Shown here one piece after another: positions 52,513-64,000 of a DNA stretch of 64,000 nucleotides (its first letter is position 1; each line of letters begins with the position of its first letter). The translations under genes and the position numbers were made by a program. The DNA is from Paramecium tetraurelia (Eukaryota; Ciliophora; Oligohymenophorea; Peniculida; Parameciidae): NCBI RefSeq assembly GCF_000165425.1, contig NW_001799623.1, positions 129,134 to 193,133 of the forward strand. Direction: 5' to 3'. The notes beneath the pieces are model-generated. The model saw nothing but the letters and a program-made list of their open reading frames with translations. It did no database searches and had not been told where the DNA came from.

Positions 52513-52815
52513 ATGAATTCAAATTCATATGTCCAATTATCAAAATTTTGGTTGCTAAACTAATTGGGTCATTATAAAATTTAAGCAAAAGGAAGGAAGA
52601 ACTTAAAAGCCAAGTTTATGAAGATGAGAATGAGAGATATAGAATAGAGAAAGAAGTAGACCATCTCAGAAGCTGAACATACAAATAATAATATGATCAC
52701 ACATCATACAACTCAATTAATTTAAACTCTCTTCAACTTCAATTAAGCATCAATTTTTATAATTATTTATGCATCTCTATATCATTTAAGTATTGATGTC
52801 CTATATTTTCTATGA
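52513..52815 (+). CDS. Possible small gene
   Basis: 100-codon frame (MNSNSYVQLSKFWLLNQLGH ... MRDIEQRKKQTISEAEHTNN). An overlapping frame reads KRKEELKSQVYEDENERYRI, also protein-like, so the true structure is unclear. No family. Confidence 0.3.
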
Positions 52816-52963
52816 TTTTATAAAGCAAACATTTGTGATTGACATTTTACTTAGAAGTAAGTCATTCTTAATATAGAACTAATTCTCAACTATTGAATAT
52901 CAAATTTTGATTAAAATTCTATATACTTTTCTGATTGTGAAATTTCGTAATTAAATTAATAAA

Positions 52964-53724
<761 letters not shown>

Positions 53725-54117
53725 TGTATATAATAATATTATTCTATATGCAATTTTGGTAAATAATTAATAATGTTATATATTTTACAATTCATACAAA
53801 ATTTGTTAAGAAGATGTTTCACTTTAAATAAATTTTGCAATTCTACATTTATCTACATGTAATTTAAACCTTTAATATATAGTATATTATACTCATTCTT
53901 TAGGTAAAATGTTAAATTACAAATTATGCCAATTTCTACACCTTCTTAATCATTTAACTCTTATATAATGCAATATAAATAGATAAAATATATTAATCTA
54001 AAAATAAATACCCAATATATTATAATGTAATAAATATAGTTAGAGATTATTTAAAATCTCATCTGATATATGATTAATATTTATTATGAATCTTTCTGTT
54101 AAAAAATATATATCAAT
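53725..54117. other. Intergenic region between convergent genes
   Basis: About 390 bp, AT-rich, between the stops of the Rab and CK1 genes. No coding frame or clear terminator-like element was seen. Confidence 0.5.
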
Positions 54118-55566
54118 TCACATTTTAGAAGAAGAACGACCAATAACTAAATTTTAGTATAGTATGCAAGGTTAATCATCAGAATCTGCCTCATAATTAT
54201 CTTCATCTTTATATTAAAAGTTTTCACATGACTTAACTCTCAAATCACTAAACTATTTTTATGTGTTTAAGTTGATGTGACTACCTCCATAGTGATTAAC
54301 TTTGGAAGTATTAAATGATTTAATAGTTCCAGCCGGACTTTGTGCATCATTTAAGACGATGCTGTTCTTCGGAACTTCTAAATATATGATATGATTTCGA
54401 CTATTATTTAACCTACCATTAATAAATTTGGTTTCTTATTAAGCAATTTTGTTCATGGAATTAATGACTTCTTATTGTTTATCATCCTGTAGATCATCAA
54501 ATTAATTATCATTTTCAATCATGTCAATGGAAACACTCATTTTATCAATATTGGTTTCTAATAAGGACTCCCAATCCATTTTGGCATCAGTAGTCAACTC
54601 ATCCTATAATAATTTAGTCAAGCCCATGTAATCAGGTGTTTGATTGAATTCATAAGACTTGGCAATTTACAACATTTTCATTAAGCACTATAAATTTAAA
54701 GAAATTATACTTTAGGAATTTTGTCAGAATATTTCTCCAATTCGTTATTCTACTTCAGTACCAGTATCTGCTTGTATTTTTCTTCTTTCGAAGCCACCTG
54801 GATATTCTACCAAGGTAATTCACCAAGATGAAAGTAGATTAGTACATATGCGATGGCTTCAATATCGTCTCTTCTACTCTACTCATTACCTTTTTCAAAT
54901 AAGAAACAAACCTTATAAAGCATTAATGCTGGCATATCTGGCTGTTCCAATCAAGCCTTTGTTATTTACAAATGGGATGTGTTTGCCTCCAGTGTCTCTG
55001 AAATACTTAGCAAGGCCAAAATCAATAGCCATAATTTAAGTAGCATCTTGTCTGCTGATAGTAAAATTTTCTGGCTTTATATCACGATGTATGAGATTCT
55101 TCTCATGAAAGGCTTACCTAACTATATCAATCAAGATACATACAATCTTTCGATGATCTAAATACCTATTCTCAATGTCGTATGAATTGAGAATCTATTG
55201 CCACATTTCCTTAGTAATTATTCCAAATTCAACCCCAAGTAGGTTTCCATAAAGAAATTATAGTTTTCATCCCTTCCATAAAACTTGATTTGTGGAAAAC
55301 CTTTTTATAGCTTAATAGTAAATCTAACCTTTCAATCCATTAACTTCTGACAGAACCTTAATTTCTCTGATTAGTAGACTGACTCCTTTTTGGGAATCGT
55401 CTCGTTTTTCAAATTTTGCTGCTACTAAATCTCCATTTTTTAAATACTAAGACTTAAACACCATTCCGAATGAACCTGCACCTATCTTCTCTAATAATTT
55501 ATATTTGCCTGCAATAACCATTCCTGCAGTTAATTTCTTCTATTTCCACCCCATTGCTTCATCCAT
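54118..55566 (-). CDS. Casein kinase 1-like protein kinase
   Basis: 449 aa with introns 55301-55328, 55118-55143, 54890-54911 and 54688-54710. CK1 signature throughout: [20 protein letters not shown] with the catalytic Lys, [32 protein letters not shown], then [20 protein letters not shown] and the following RRDDIE, ending ELPWQNI. The C-terminal ~150 residues are acidic and unstructured. Paramecium-type genomes carry many CK1 paralogues. The start [11 protein letters not shown] is followed closely by the kinase domain. Confidence 0.92.
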
Positions 55567-55596
55567 TTATTAAAAATTATATTATTATCATATTCA

Positions 55597-57325
55597 TCAA
55601 TCAAAGTCATCAATATCCTACTTTTAAATCTCTATTTTCTTGCCAGTTTGTCTTTATTTCTTCTTCTTTCTAGTATCTTTCGAAACTCTATCAATATAGG
55701 ATCCTGCTTTAAAGACATCAAAAATCTTCATATGCATAATTTTATTAATGTTATTGGTATAGACGAAGAGTCTCAACAATACATACTCCTTTTGAATGTC
55801 CGTCAGATCTAAAAATAATTAATCCAAACAATAAAACAAATCCTTCGGTTTCATGAATCCATGTTATTGTTTATTCAATAAATCGAATTAACTCCTCAAG
55901 GCAGTTTCATACTTATTTACAATTACACTCGCTTCTTCCCATAATTGCTTATCCTACTCTTGTGTCAATAAATCATAGCAATCAAGCAGATGTCTAAAAA
56001 CAGACTTCACAACTGGCAATTTAACTGTAGCTTATGGATCCAAATTAAAAATTTCATCATTTACATCTTCCACAATATATCTGGCAATTATCTTGGCTTC
56101 ATTAGGATCAGCTATAGTAAAAGGTTCTTAGAGTAATTATTCTTGTAATTATTCCACATTGATAGCATTATTTGTTGCATTTTAAATTAAGATAGCACTA
56201 GCTTCACTAACAGTAATTTATTTCAACTACAATCGTAAACTCAATTCCTTTCCCATATCTTAAACTTATTCATATCTGACTCTAGGTGCTTTTGGAAATT
56301 TCATTTCTTGCTTATTGTAGACATCATGCAAAATCGTAAAAGTATGATCTCTATTACCCTGTATAATAGGCAAGGATTCAGTCTCTAAAGGTTGAATTTC
56401 TGCCAAATAATACTCATTCAGTTCTTTCAATTCATCTCTCATCTACTACACTTATTGATTCAACCCTTAGAGTTCATCAATCAATGCATTTTACTTCTCA
56501 ATTCATAATTAGTTCTCTCCTGCAAATTTTCTTTCAATTAATTAATTATCTACTCTTACTAACTAATTTGCTAATCCTTCTCTATGATTTCTGCTTTCTT
56601 ATCATCCATATCAATAACTTCCTTTTTCTTAATTGTTACTTTCTGATTTTATTGTGTCTCTTTTTGTTTCTCTTCAAATTTAATCATTTCCTTTTTTAAA
56701 TATCGCAGATCTCTTTCCTTCTCCTTCAACTCATTTTTAGTCTAATCTAATCTAATTCCAAATATTATTATGAAATCTTCTTCTCAAGCAAACTTTTTTG
56801 AATTGAAAGATTCTCACTTTGCTCTTCCAATAATTTCTTGGTTATTTCCAATTCTTGGATTTCCACCTTGAGATCTTCTACATCATTAGGCATCAAATTC
56901 TATTCTTGTTTTAATAATGATGAACATTAGTTCAGACATTTTATTAGCATATTTTACTCTTGAGCTCGAGTGTAATTTGGATTCTTTTATAACTATTTGA
57001 TTTGGCTTTGTTTCTCTTCAATTTGTGAATTAAGTTAGTTAATTTAGATTTTCAGTTTTATTCCCAACCAACTTTAATTTACTTGTTTTTCATCCTAAGT
57101 GATTTTGGATCTTTATTTCTCTTGCTAGATAGTGGAGATGTTAATTTACATCAATCAAACTCACCTGCTATTAGAGATTTCTTTATTCTAATTTTATTTT
57201 GGATATGTTTTGGATAGCTTTAATTATTTCTATTGCAAATTTTCCTCTGATAATTTGGAATTCAACTTGAAGGGTTTTGGCGATTGAATATGCTTTGGCA
57301 GTCCAGCTGTAGACGGTCTATTCAT
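55597..57325 (-). CDS. Coiled-coil protein with one apparent frameshift
   Basis: About 550 aa if corrected. Introns 57247-57266 (20), 57125-57149 (25) and 56466-56494 (29) keep a long coiled coil in frame (LEQRNLQQQVSLIDQEKQ, LEEQSENLSIQKSLLEKK, NELKEKERDLRYLKKEM). At 56742-56756 a triple CTAAT repeat shifts the frame; with two copies it would be continuous (ISQQYLELDQTKNELKEK). The C-terminal ~170 residues are not coiled coil (IIARYIVEDVNDEIFNLD, FLDLTDIQKEYVLLRLFVY). The N-terminus MNRPSTAGLPKHIQSP is Ser/Pro-rich. An axonemal or basal-body role is possible but unproven. A 17- or 47-nt intron would be the alternative to the frameshift. Confidence 0.65.
56742..56756. repeat. Three-copy 5-bp tandem repeat (CTAAT)3 inside a coding exon
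   Basis: ctaat repeated three times without change. It coincides exactly with the only frame break of the coiled-coil gene. A 5-bp unit is not a multiple of three, so loss or gain of one copy shifts the frame. Confidence 0.9.
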
Positions 57326-57414
57326 TAAATATTAATTTATTTCAACTATCTACTATCATAAATATCAATTTTATCATGTACTCAACTTAATATATAAATA
57401 ATATAATTTGCTTA

Positions 57415-59060
57415 ATGTTTTAACCTAACCAAAGCCAAATCAAATATCACAACCCATTTGGCACAACTTCTGCTATCTACTTCTCCCAACAACAGACGTC
57501 CAGAGATAAAGTACACATATAGTCTCACATAGCAAATGTAATCTAGGGATGTTTCAGAAAACAAACAAACTCCTTAATATCCAGCCTCTCAAATAGTCTA
57601 TGGTCCCACAATGAAAATTGTTCCATCTGCTCAAACCAACATAGCCTTTCGCAAAATATCCAAAGAACTTAATATCACAATCGAAGACCCCAGCAATCAG
57701 CAATAATCTTTACGTTAACCCTCTCCTACAGTGAAGAAACAACGTGAATAAATGGAGAAGGATTGGAATAAGTTAATTGACAAATCAAAGACACTCCAAG
57801 AAAATCTCGTGTTGCTCAAAAATAGCATTAGTATGAATCTGACAAAAAAGCTACCAGATTAGCGTTTGTCTAAAGATTCTACATCAACTGCAGCTGGTCT
57901 TTCTTCCAGATTGAAGTTGTAAAAGGTTAACATTAATTGCAAACTCAATTCACCATTCAAAGTTCAACCCAAATAAGAACTCAGCAAGAGTCTCAGCCAA
58001 AACACGTTTACAAATTTAAAATATGCAGCTAATCCAATTAAAAATCCAGTCATCAATAATACAAGCATCATGCCACTTACCAACAATACAAGTGTCAGAA
58101 AATCCTAAGATTCATGCACTCTTTAACCAAAAATTACATCTCAATTTTCTTCTTAAAAACAAACTTCTAGTCTGTATTCATCTATTGAATATAAACTAAA
58201 CCTTAAAATTAGTTCATTTTTGGGAAGAGGCAAATTCAGTGATGTCCATATGGCTATTGACTAGAGATCTGGATTAATCTTTGCCCTCAAAATCATAAAA
58301 AAGTAAACAGTCATCGAACACGCAATGCAAGAGCAATTGGTTAGGGAAATTCTCATCCAATCGAAATTATCGCATCCTAACATTGTTAAAATGTATGGAT
58401 AGACTTATGATGAATAACATATTTATATGATGTTAGAATTTTGCAATAATGGGGAGCTCTTCTAACATCAATACAAGCAGCCTAATAAGAGATTCAATGA
58501 GAAGGATTCTAGCACTTTCATAATGCAAATATTATCAGCCATTCAATACATGCATAAACAAGGGTATATGCATAGGGATTTGAAGACTGAAAACATCTTA
58601 TTGTCTCTCGTATATTTTTACTTATATTTCAGAATTATGTTAAACTTTGCGATTTGGGATGTGTAAGAGAAATTCCATCAAAGGAAGACAGGAGGAATAC
58701 TTTTTGTGGCACCGTCGATTACATTGCCCCTGAAGTAATTAAGGATTAAGGATATGATGAAAGATGTGATGCCTGGCAAGTGGCTATCCTCGCATATGAG
58801 TTGGTTGCTGGCAATACTCCTTTCTCAGAATATCCAAGAGATGACGAATCAATTATGGAAAATATATTAAAGGTACATAACAACATATTTTATAATAGAA
58901 TAAATTTGATTTGCCTTAATCATTCTCTCCTGCACTTAAAGATTTTGTTAAACGAGGATTGCAACAAAGACCTGAAAACAGGATTACTATTGATTAAATG
59001 TTATAACACAAATGGATAGTGGAGTACAATAAAGGAAATGATAAAGAATATATATTTTGA
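57415..59060 (+). CDS. Aurora-like protein kinase
   Basis: 524 aa with introns 57511-57532, 58610-58632 and 58873-58898. The ~255-residue N-terminal extension is polar and low-complexity. Kinase motifs: [21 protein letters not shown] with Lys, [24 protein letters not shown] (KPEN has become KTEN), DLG instead of DFG, then [15 protein letters not shown], where RR.T.CGT.DY..PE is typical of Aurora. The tail ends [12 protein letters not shown]. Aurora kinases drive spindle and kinetochore events; ciliate sets are large, so an exact orthologue is not claimed. Confidence 0.82.
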
Positions 59061-59198
59061 TAACTATATTTATATAACTTAGAATATGATTTGGAAGTTT
59101 TAATTTTAAGGACGGAGTTATGGAGAGAGTTTTCACTGAAAAATTTGTGGATGTATATTTATAATCTTGAATTCATTATTTACTCCGATTGACAAAAA

Positions 59199-59811
59199 TC
59201 ATATGCAATTGTATAGGTTATTGTAGTTTATTAGATTGGCTCTGTATATTTTATCAATCAAGACCTGATTGTTATTAAGTTAGACTTCCATTCTCTTTCG
59301 TTTAACTCTAATTTAATTTTAGATAATAATACATGATTTTAGAAGGATATTCTTGGTTGGTGAAAAGAATTTTAGGTTCAACAAGAGCTGGCTAATCATA
59401 TTCTCTTTTCTAATAGAGATCCTTGATTTCATCATACAATCGAAAGAGATCGTCCTCGCATGTTTTGTTTCTGTAGTGCAATGAATTCATTTCCTTAGAT
59501 GTATCCATCTTAGAAGGTGTGATGGTAGAACGATACTTTGTATCAGGTGTGTTCATTTCAATAGCAGATATGCTGGAGAACTTGCGGAGTTCTTAGGCTA
59601 TAGCTTCTTATTCTGTTTCTTTGAATTAAGGAGATAATAATTATTCTCTAATTTTTTCTTGCATTTAATTTAATTTAAATTAGAAATAATGGGATTCTTC
59701 ACTCAGTTTATGAAAAATATGTTCAAAGTGAAAAAATATATATAATTCAATCAATGTTAGTAAATCAACTTATTTGACAACATCTTTAATTGTTTTTGTA
59801 TTGAAATTCAT
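59199..59811 (-). CDS. Hypothetical helical protein
   Basis: 195 aa with intron 59308-59332 (25 nt). Begins MNFNTKTIKDVVKQVDLLTL, then charged helices (MQEKIREQLLSPQFKETEQ) and a polar C-terminus (YPSKIIVKRKRMEVQ). No family. Its start overlaps the 3' end of the next minus-strand frame by 47 bp. Confidence 0.55.
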
Positions 59812-60004
59812 TGAAATTGTGTTGCTTCCAACTATCAACAAGATGAATTTTATGAATATTCGATCCAGATAATACATTATCTATGAAAGTTACTGAATGT
59901 AATTTGTATCCTTTTAGTATTGGATGGCCTTATCTGTCCACTCTCATTCTTTGACTAAGTTTTTTGGAGCTTAAGCGTGTTTGTGAGATACTAGGAATTT
60001 CCAT
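59765..60004 (-). CDS. Small protein with ciliate-type KGxKxHxVTFxD motif
   Basis: 79 aa: MEIPSISQTRLSSKKLSQRM, then RVDRQGHPILKGYKLHSVTF, IDNVLSG, and VDSWKQHN. The block D..G.PI.KG.K.H.VTF.D...L..V...S.K..N is one I associate with small ciliate-specific proteins; this is from memory and unverified. Either a separate gene or a 5' exon of its downstream neighbour. Confidence 0.45.
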
Positions 60005-60204
60005 TTGTATTAGGTTTGAGTTTGGATTTAAAAAGAAAATAAATATAAAAAAATAAATTTACTTTTAATGATTTAGACAAAGATTTTATGCTAATCTAAT
60101 TAATTTTGAATGGCTTATAAAATATCTTACTATCTTACCCAATAGAAATACTATCTTAATGAAAAATTCTCCACATCTTAATTAAATGATAATAAAATAT
60201 TTAT

Positions 60205-60784
60205 ATGAGCAAAAAATAACCAAAATAAACCCGCCCCTTATTCATTCCCAAACCAGAAAATGGAGAGTTTCCATTTGACATAAAAAATGCTAATACTAAC
60301 GATATCAAACCAATTGACTTTTTCAGGATGTATAATTCCTTATAAATGATGGTTGAAAAATTGATTCAAGATTAAGTAAGATTTTATGTGATTCGAGGTT
60401 GCACAACAAAAAGTCTAAACTAATATTGATGCTATATTCAGAGTGTTTATTGAAAAGGATTTGAATCCTCCTCCCCCATAGAAACTTGTCGGAAGAAGAA
60501 GTTCACCCTACACCTATCAAAAACAGGAGTTTTGGCAGTTGGTTGAACATCTCAACTCCTTAGGCTTCTCATATCGATAAATATCTGAGAGACTCTAAGT
60601 GCACTATGTCCAGATATCCACACATCATCGAAATACTGTTGACTATGATGATGATTCTGAATAGGAATCCTCCTAAGTGAAGAAATAAACAAAAGAGAAG
60701 TCGAAAAAGGAGTAGATCGTAGACAAATAACCATATCAAATTTGTGATGTCTTTTAGTCAGATGATGAATAAGGATCAAAATGA
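60205..60784 (+). CDS. Hypothetical protein with HTH-like segment
   Basis: 185 aa with intron 60376-60397 (22 nt, GAG end). Begins MSKKQPKQTRPLFIPKPENG. Residues ~110-140 read FWQLVEHLNSLGFSYRQISE then RLQVHYVQIS, which resembles a helix-turn-helix (SYRQIAERL.V....). The acidic/basic tail (YDDDSEQESSQVKKQTKEKS) suggests a nuclear protein. DNA binding is inference only. Confidence 0.6.
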
Positions 60785-60841
60785 GAGTTCAATAAAAATC
60801 AAATTTTCTTGCTACATATTAATATAAGCTATAAAATAAAG

Positions 60842-61979
60842 TCAAATCATTTTTTCTATGATCCATAAACATTCTTAACTCTGTTTCTTAACATAGATGC
60901 ACTCCTGCTGTATACCAGTATTACTCTCAGCTCTTGATGAACTTTGAGCCAAGAAATAATTATTAAATTTAATAGTAAATGGCTTGTTCACTTCTAAAAT
61001 GAAATCGTCAAATGCTAAAATACCAATCGAAATTTACCCTAAGTATTGAGCAACGCCGCATTATCCGAACAAAGAACAAGCTTACCCAATTTTGAAAATG
61101 AATCTTGATCTGAACCGTTTAAATATTTGCCAGTCTCTATATGCTACAGAAATATTTGATCATCATAACTAATGAATTTAGATGTGTTCCTAGAATTTTA
61201 TTTAACAATGGACCAATAATCGTTATCTAGAGATCATAGAACATTAATTAATTACCATCTCTTGGATGACTATAACAGGTGACCTCTTGAGTTTTCCTCT
61301 ACTGAGAATAAAAAGTGTGTGAATGTAAAGTAAACCCAGTCCACCAATTCCTTATAATTATTTTCCTTCGAGTCTCAATGAAGATTGGTGCACTATGTAC
61401 TCTATCAAAAATCTTCAGATTATCGTTTGTAGATTTACTCTGCACAAAATTCCAAATTCCTTCTTGTTAGTTTTTAGAAATCAACTTCTACCTACCAATT
61501 GAGTAAAAAACATTATCATTTTTTTGTTGAGAAATTAAATAATTTCTATTATCAGAGGACAACAATCGAAAAGGATGTGTGATATGTTGATTCACATACT
61601 TCAGTAATGAGAAATTCTCCTCTTCTGGAGGTTGAATCACAAAGTACTCAGGCTCTTCATTTAAGTATACTTCAAATTCCTTAAGTTCATCATGTTTGTT
61701 ATCATTTGATGTATTCACATACAATTAACTCTTGAAATGTTTGATTGCTATCAAATCTCCATAACAAAGGAATTCATTTTCTGTCTCATCCTATAATTCA
61801 ACAATAAAATTAATGCTATCATCATTTGCATTCATTTATAAGCTCAAAGTGCTTTTACTTTTGCCAATGAGTTTTGACTCTTGACGTACGTTTCCACTCA
61901 AAAACTTCTTGGTTTTTTGACATTAGAGTTGGAGTAATTGGAATGTTTTGAAAGGCAATTATTATTGATTTTAATTCAT
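60842..61979 (-). CDS. MIR-domain protein (SDF2/IP3R-type beta-trefoil)
   Basis: 361 aa with introns 61227-61255 (29) and 61015-61037 (23). Two MIR-like regions: FLCYGDLIAIKHFKSQLYVN early, and FTLHSHTFYSQQRKTQEVTC then YSHPRDDNDYWSIVK and FLQHIETGKYLN, the LHSH...QEVTCY pattern of SDF2/PMT MIR repeats. No signal peptide is evident at the chosen start (MNQNQQQLPFKTFQLLQLQ), so the protein may be cytosolic, unlike SDF2. An overlapping ATG lies just upstream in another frame. Function unknown. Confidence 0.78.
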
Positions 61980-62164
61980 TTGATGTATTATTTATATTAT
62001 TCATTTAAATTCCTTGGGATGTTCTAATTATATTTTTGATATAGAATGACCTTTTAAGTCATTAAATCCATATGAACAAGATTGATGTTGCAGGATAAAT
62101 TGTAATGAGAACTGTGATGCAATCTTAATTCCTTTAATTTTAATTTACATAATAGCTTATATAA

Positions 62165-64000
62165 ATGAATAAGTTTAAGGCAATCAATATGGATGACACT
62201 GCCTTTGGATCAATTGATTCCAAAAACACCATGTTCCTGACATCTAGTCCTACTCAATTCAAAACTATAGGATAGGTTAGTCTCTCAAGGAAGCTCTCTA
62301 AATTGGAACCATTGATAGTCGAAAAAGATTAACGAAACGATTCGAGAAGTTAAGAGAAGCGATTATTAAAGGATCTGGGCATTAGTTAAGTTTTAGATTG
62401 GAATTCATTTATGGAAAAGGATGCTGAATAAATCAAAGAATTCAATGAAACGACTTAGAAGTTTAGAAGAAGTTCAATTTAAACGTAAAGTTCATAAATT
62501 TTCATGTCTCCCCAAAAAACAGACAAATTCTTTCCATCATAATTTGATGGTCGTAGATCCTCGATTAATTTAAAGTCTTTTGACAAAGATGACTTTCTCG
62601 AAAAAATGAAATTAGGCAAGTAAGAGAAATTTGTAAATTCTAGTAAACAGATACCAAATTTGACAACCACAGAATTTATGAAGTGCGTTAGATAAAAAGA
62701 AAAATTAACCGAATATGCTAAAGTTTATTAATAATCTCCAGAAAACTTGTATCTTAAGTTGAATAACTGTATAATACTCTGCTTTTATTGATTAGCTTAG
62801 AATTTTGTACCCAAAACCTTTGGATTAGTGTCTCCTTAGGGCAGTCCCTTGACTCAAATAAATGCATCTAGATTCCTGAGATGTAGTGATGATTGTAGAG
62901 TGTATGCTGAGGCTATGTCTACAACCTAATCACAGGGAATCTAAAAGATGTAATTGAATAGCAACATCTATGATCCAAGATAGTTTAAAGAATTGTTGAT
63001 AAGCTTTCCGAATACAGTAAGGGAATTAGAGTTGAAGGATTGCAAATTGAATTTTAAGCATGTCGATACTTTGATGGCCTATATTAACAAGAATTAGATA
63101 TTAAAATTGAATTTGGAATAGAATTTGCTCAGAGATCAAGGCTGCAACACCTTGATTAAACATCTTATGAATAACAACACATTGTAGTGTTTGAATTTGT
63201 GCAATAATAAAATTACAGAATCCTCAAGTGCTGCCTTGAGTAATTTCTTAAAGTAATCTTAAAGACTCATAGAACTATACTTGGGATTTAATAATCTCTA
63301 AATTAATGGGAGTATCTAAATTTGGAAAGCTATGTATAAGAATACAAGTATAAAGATCTTGGATATGTCTCACAATGCAATAGCTTCTTTGGAGTGTGCA
63401 TAGGCTATAGCCAAAGCTTTGTCTCGTCCTTATAATGAACTAGTTCATATCGATCTAAGGTACAACAAATTCAATCAACAACAAAGCGAAGTTATTGCTG
63501 AGGGCTTAATTAAAAATGAGACCATCTTTGGCTTTCATTTCGAAGGTAATTATCAGGATATCATTATGAATCCAAATGGATTTTTAATTAATAGGAGAGA
63601 AGAACTTAAATAAAAATAATAGAAGATAGATTTATTAAATAAACAACCTCAATATTTTAAATTGTTGGATGAAGAAAAATTGGAGAACTCTAACAATTAG
63701 AAAACAGATGATGATTTGTTTCTCGCCTATCACAGAAGCAGAAGAATGAAATCTACTGAACTAAACAAATAAAAGGTAAATATGATAAATAAATTGGATG
63801 TTTGTTGGATATGTGAAGGATGGTAAGAAATTAAATTCTTATGGACTCCAAAGTCTGGATCATTACGATCAGAACCAATCTTCATCCATTTCGATTTTGA
63901 TGACTATAAACCCTATTTAATGACTTTTTTAAATGGCTCGTTCTTTTTTGTAAAGATGTGCCCTCCCAATAGATCAATTAAATACTTCTTTACAAATCCT
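62165..64000 (+). CDS. Leucine-rich-repeat protein (3' partial)
   Basis: At least 603 aa; runs off the right edge. Intron 62769-62795 (27 nt). The N-terminal ~200 residues are polar (Ser/Lys). Residues ~280-470 are LRRs of the RI/NLR type (LKLNLEQNLLRDQGCNTLIK, LQCLNLCNNKITESSSAA, IKILDMSHNAIASLECAQ, LVHIDLRYNKFNQQQSEVIA). After a helical linker the C-terminus has CWICEGWQEIKFLWTPKSG and FIHFDFDDYKPYLM, possibly a beta-sandwich module. A GTAAAT-type donor near 63776 could be a further intron, but the frame continues open. Confidence 0.75.

Overview
The window looks like macronuclear DNA of a ciliate of the Paramecium type. In every recognisable gene TAA and TAG are read as glutamine and only TGA ends the frame. 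The DNA is very AT-rich, genes are packed on both strands with short gaps, and reading frames continue only if tiny GT..AG introns (20-32 nt in every well-resolved case) are removed. Standard-code ORFs are therefore mostly fragments or shadows. The species cannot be named from sequence alone. No rRNA, tRNA, transposon, CRISPR or telomere repeat was recognised.

Layout. 0.1-10.2 kb: CID/RPRD-like protein (+), unknown protein (-), ANTH-domain clathrin-adaptor-like protein (-), La-motif protein fused to a DUF3223-like domain (+), ZIP metal transporter (-), a decayed-looking stretch, a CDPK-like pseudokinase with EF hands (+), and an EGF-TM-RING-H2 protein (-). 11-18.2 kb: two tandem membrane hybrid histidine kinases and kinetochore NUF2 (all +). 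18.3-30.6 kb: type II membrane protein (-), small unknown gene and AGC kinase (+), then importin, PTB/hnRNP-L-like RNA-binding protein, calcyphosin and a large multi-TM protein (all -). 31.5-38.3 kb: unknown protein, prenyltransferase alpha-like protein, ankyrin-PH-AGC kinase, SRP19 and a coiled-coil protein (+), after a small minus-strand gene. 38.5-44.3 kb: two small unknown genes (-), complex I NDUFS8, MFS phosphate-type transporter and an unknown gene (+). 44.3-50 kb: MORN protein and Mei2-like protein (-), CFAP45 (+), and a small basic protein (-). 50-53 kb is gene-poor with one small minus-strand gene. 53-64 kb: Rab-like GTPase (+), CK1-like kinase and coiled-coil protein (-), Aurora-like kinase (+), small unknown genes, a MIR-domain protein (-) and an LRR protein running off the right edge (+).

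The content is a mixed eukaryotic gene set, not a single operon-like system: signalling (six kinases or pseudokinases, two histidine kinases, calcyphosin, Rab), RNA binding (La, PTB-like, Mei2-like, SRP19, CID), cilia (CFAP45, possibly MORN), transport (ZIP, MFS) and mitosis (NUF2, Aurora-like).

Method and limits: exon structures were built by hand from frame continuity, GT..AG signals and family motifs, and CDS lengths were checked for divisibility by three. Gene starts are the first plausible in-frame ATG. Family calls rest on remembered motifs, not on searches. Because only TGA stops translation in AT-rich DNA, long open frames occur by chance, so small unknown genes carry low confidence.
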